A stretch of 64,000 nucleotides of DNA, taken from assembly GCF_003350295.1 (NCBI RefSeq), contig NZ_QLYY01000021.1, positions 62,001 through 126,000 of the forward strand, read 5' to 3'. The notes beneath the pieces are model-generated. The model was not told where the DNA came from and did not search any database. It was given only the letters and a program-made list of their open reading frames with translations. The DNA comes from Vibrio tetraodonis. Lineage in GTDB: Bacteria > Pseudomonadota > Gammaproteobacteria > Enterobacterales > Vibrionaceae. The position numbers and the translations under genes are program-made. Of the stretch, positions 63,199-64,000 are shown piece by piece (the first letter of the stretch is position 1; the number at the start of each line of letters is the position of its first letter).

Positions 63199-63773
63199 TG
63201 CTCGATAAGCTCATCAACGAGGTTCGCCAATGTAAAGTATGCGAGCCAGCTTTGGCTCTAGGGGCTAGGCCCATTATCCAAGCTGGTACAGAAGCAAGGT
63301 TACTAATCATAGGTCAAGCACCGGGAGTCAAAGCTCACAATACAAATATGCCATGGAATGACCTGAGTGGGGATAGATTAAGAAAGTGGTTAGAGGTTGA
63401 GCATTCTGTATTCTACAATCCGAGTAAAATAGCGATTGTGCCAATGGGACTTTGTTATCCAGGCAAAGGGAAATCAGGAGACTTACCTCCGAGAAAAGAA
63501 TGTGCTCCGATGTGGCACAACTCTATCTTAAAGCAGTTACCCAATATCCGTATGACCCTATTGATTGGCCAGTATGCACAAAAATACTATTTAAAGGATA
63601 AACCCAACAATCTCACTGCAACCGTTCAGCTTTGGCAGCAATGGGCTCCTGACTATATACCTTTACCACATCCTTCACCCCGCAACACACTATGGCTGCG
63701 ACGCAATCCATGGTTTGAATCTGAGGTGGTTCCATTTATCAGACAACATGTCCGTGAGGTTTTGAAGCCCTAG
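63198..63773 (+). CDS. Uracil-DNA glycosylase superfamily protein, iron-sulfur type
   Basis: A 191-residue protein of the uracil-DNA glycosylase superfamily. Motif A is LLIIGQAPGVKAHNT and motif B is HPSPRN near residue 160. Four cysteines, C12 and C15 (QCKVCE), C86 (GLCYPG) and C102 (KECAPMW), have the spacing of the [4Fe-4S] cluster in family 4/5 enzymes. The motif A aspartate or asparagine used to attack uracil is not obvious, so activity is uncertain. It is translationally coupled to the dehydrogenase gene by a one-base overlap. Confidence 0.82.
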   Translation: MLDKLINEVRQCKVCEPALALGARPIIQAGTEARLLIIGQAPGVKAHNTNMPWNDLSGDRLRKWLEVEHSVFYNPSKIAIVPMGLCYPGKGKSGDLPPRKECAPMWHNSILKQLPNIRMTLLIGQYAQKYYLKDKPNNLTATVQLWQQWAPDYIPLPHPSPRNTLWLRRNPWFESEVVPFIRQHVREVLKP

Positions 63774-63795
63774 AATTGATTGGGGCTCCGAAAAC

Positions 63796-63822
63796 AAAAA
63801 ACCCCAGCATTGCTGCTGGGGT
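63796..63822 (-). terminator. Terminator of the rRNA operon
   Basis: ACCCCAGCA and TGCTGGGGT form a 9-bp stem with loop TTGC (as read on the plus strand), with a T-run on the minus-strand side (63795-63801). It closes the 5S-tRNA-Asp transcript, and can also end the plus-strand glycosylase gene. Confidence 0.9.
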
Positions 63823-63832
63823 TTAGAAAAAG

Positions 63833-63909
63833 TGGCGGAGCGGACGGGACTCGAACCCGCGACCCCCGGCGTGACAGGCCGGTATTCTAACCAACTGAAC
63901 TACCGCTCC
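63833..63909 (-). tRNA. tRNA-Asp(GTC)
   Basis: A 77-nt tRNA. On the minus strand it begins GGAGCGGTAGTTCAGTTGGT, has anticodon GTC in CCTGTCACG, a T arm with GGTTCGAGTCC, and ends with an encoded CCA. The acceptor stem GGAGCGG/CCGCTCC pairs fully. It follows the 5S rRNA in the same operon. Confidence 0.97.
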
Positions 63910-63939
63910 GCACTGGTTAGACTCTTGAGTCTAAATGTA

Positions 63940-64000
63940 AAGCCTGGCGATGTCCTACTCTCACATGGGGAAGCCCCACACTACCATCGGCGCTATTGCG
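63940..64000 (-). rRNA. rrf: 5S rRNA, 3' part, cut by the window edge
   Basis: The last 61 bases, read on the minus strand, match the 3' half of a gammaproteobacterial 5S rRNA (CGCCGATGGTAGTGTGGGG, then CTACTCT complement, ending CGCCAGGCTT). The 5' half, and the rest of the rRNA operon, lie outside the window. Confidence 0.95.

Noticed and set aside
63917..63934. TTAGACTCTTGAGTCTAA palindrome near tRNA-Asp as another CrbR operator
   Set aside because: The arms match but the centre is 4 bases, not 2, and it lies inside the rRNA transcript between 5S and tRNA-Asp, where a processing stem is the simpler explanation.
1..64000. Mobile elements, CRISPR arrays, integron or prophage genes
   Set aside because: No transposase, integrase, repeat-spacer pattern or attachment site was seen; gene content and order are core-like throughout.

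Overview
This window looks like a chromosomal segment of a Vibrio species (Vibrionaceae, Gammaproteobacteria). The evidence is a CRP sequence that reads as near-identical to the enterobacterial one, the orders yheS-kefG-kefB, dusB-fis, purH-purD and hupA-yjaG, a CrbS/CrbR-type acetate switch locus, and a GlyGly-CTERM ExeM-type nuclease. The last bases hold the 3' end of an rRNA operon (5S rRNA and tRNA-Asp). I see no insertion sequence, integron, prophage, CRISPR array or clear island boundary. Almost all of it is core-genome style DNA. I cannot name the species.

Layout. 1-6567: potassium efflux (kefG, kefB cut by the window edge), the ABC-F protein YheS, and the yheT/yheU/prkB group. 6810-8433: crp and an unknown periplasmic binding-like protein. 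8485-13268: arginine succinyltransferase pathway genes (argD/astC, astA, astD) followed by a DUF1338 gene, all on the minus strand. 13632-16473: pabA and a BaeSR-like two-component system. 16633-18533: three exported proteins (metallo-beta-lactamase fold protein, lipoprotein, small periplasmic protein). 18602-22018: a large secreted nuclease and fxsA. 22313-31627: an anaerobic amino-acid block, with aspA, dcuA, a YfcC-family carrier, the arginine deiminase genes arcA-arcC-arcB and an ArgR paralogue. 31730-33514: dsbD.

33686-47410 is the most coherent system. A CrbR-like LuxR-type regulator, a two-subunit sodium/acetate-type symporter and a CrbS-like kinase whose sensor half is itself a sodium/solute symporter domain lie beside a cNMP/CBS/DUF294 protein, a DEDDh exonuclease and acetyl-CoA synthetase (acs). 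A perfect 18-bp palindrome (ATTAGACTTTAGTCTAAT) lies upstream of the symporter genes. Related degenerate sites lie upstream of acs, DUF294 and crbR, so I propose it as the CrbR operator. The DUF294/exonuclease pair and the small anchored protein at 37366-37848 have no described role in this switch that I know of.

47775-63773 is mostly housekeeping: aroQ-accB-accC, yhdT-panF, prmA, dusB-fis with a stringent-type promoter, a trypsin-like lipoprotein, zntR, purH-purD, hupA and a DUF1481 lipoprotein, a CNNM-type CBS protein, yjaG, a 2-hydroxyacid dehydrogenase and an iron-sulfur type uracil-DNA glycosylase homologue. The minus-strand rRNA operon end closes the window.

Together the genes cover carbon and nitrogen switching: global control by CRP, arginine use by two routes (AST and ADI), fumarate/aspartate anaerobic metabolism, and acetate recapture. 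All assignments come from reading the sequence against remembered families. No database search was run.
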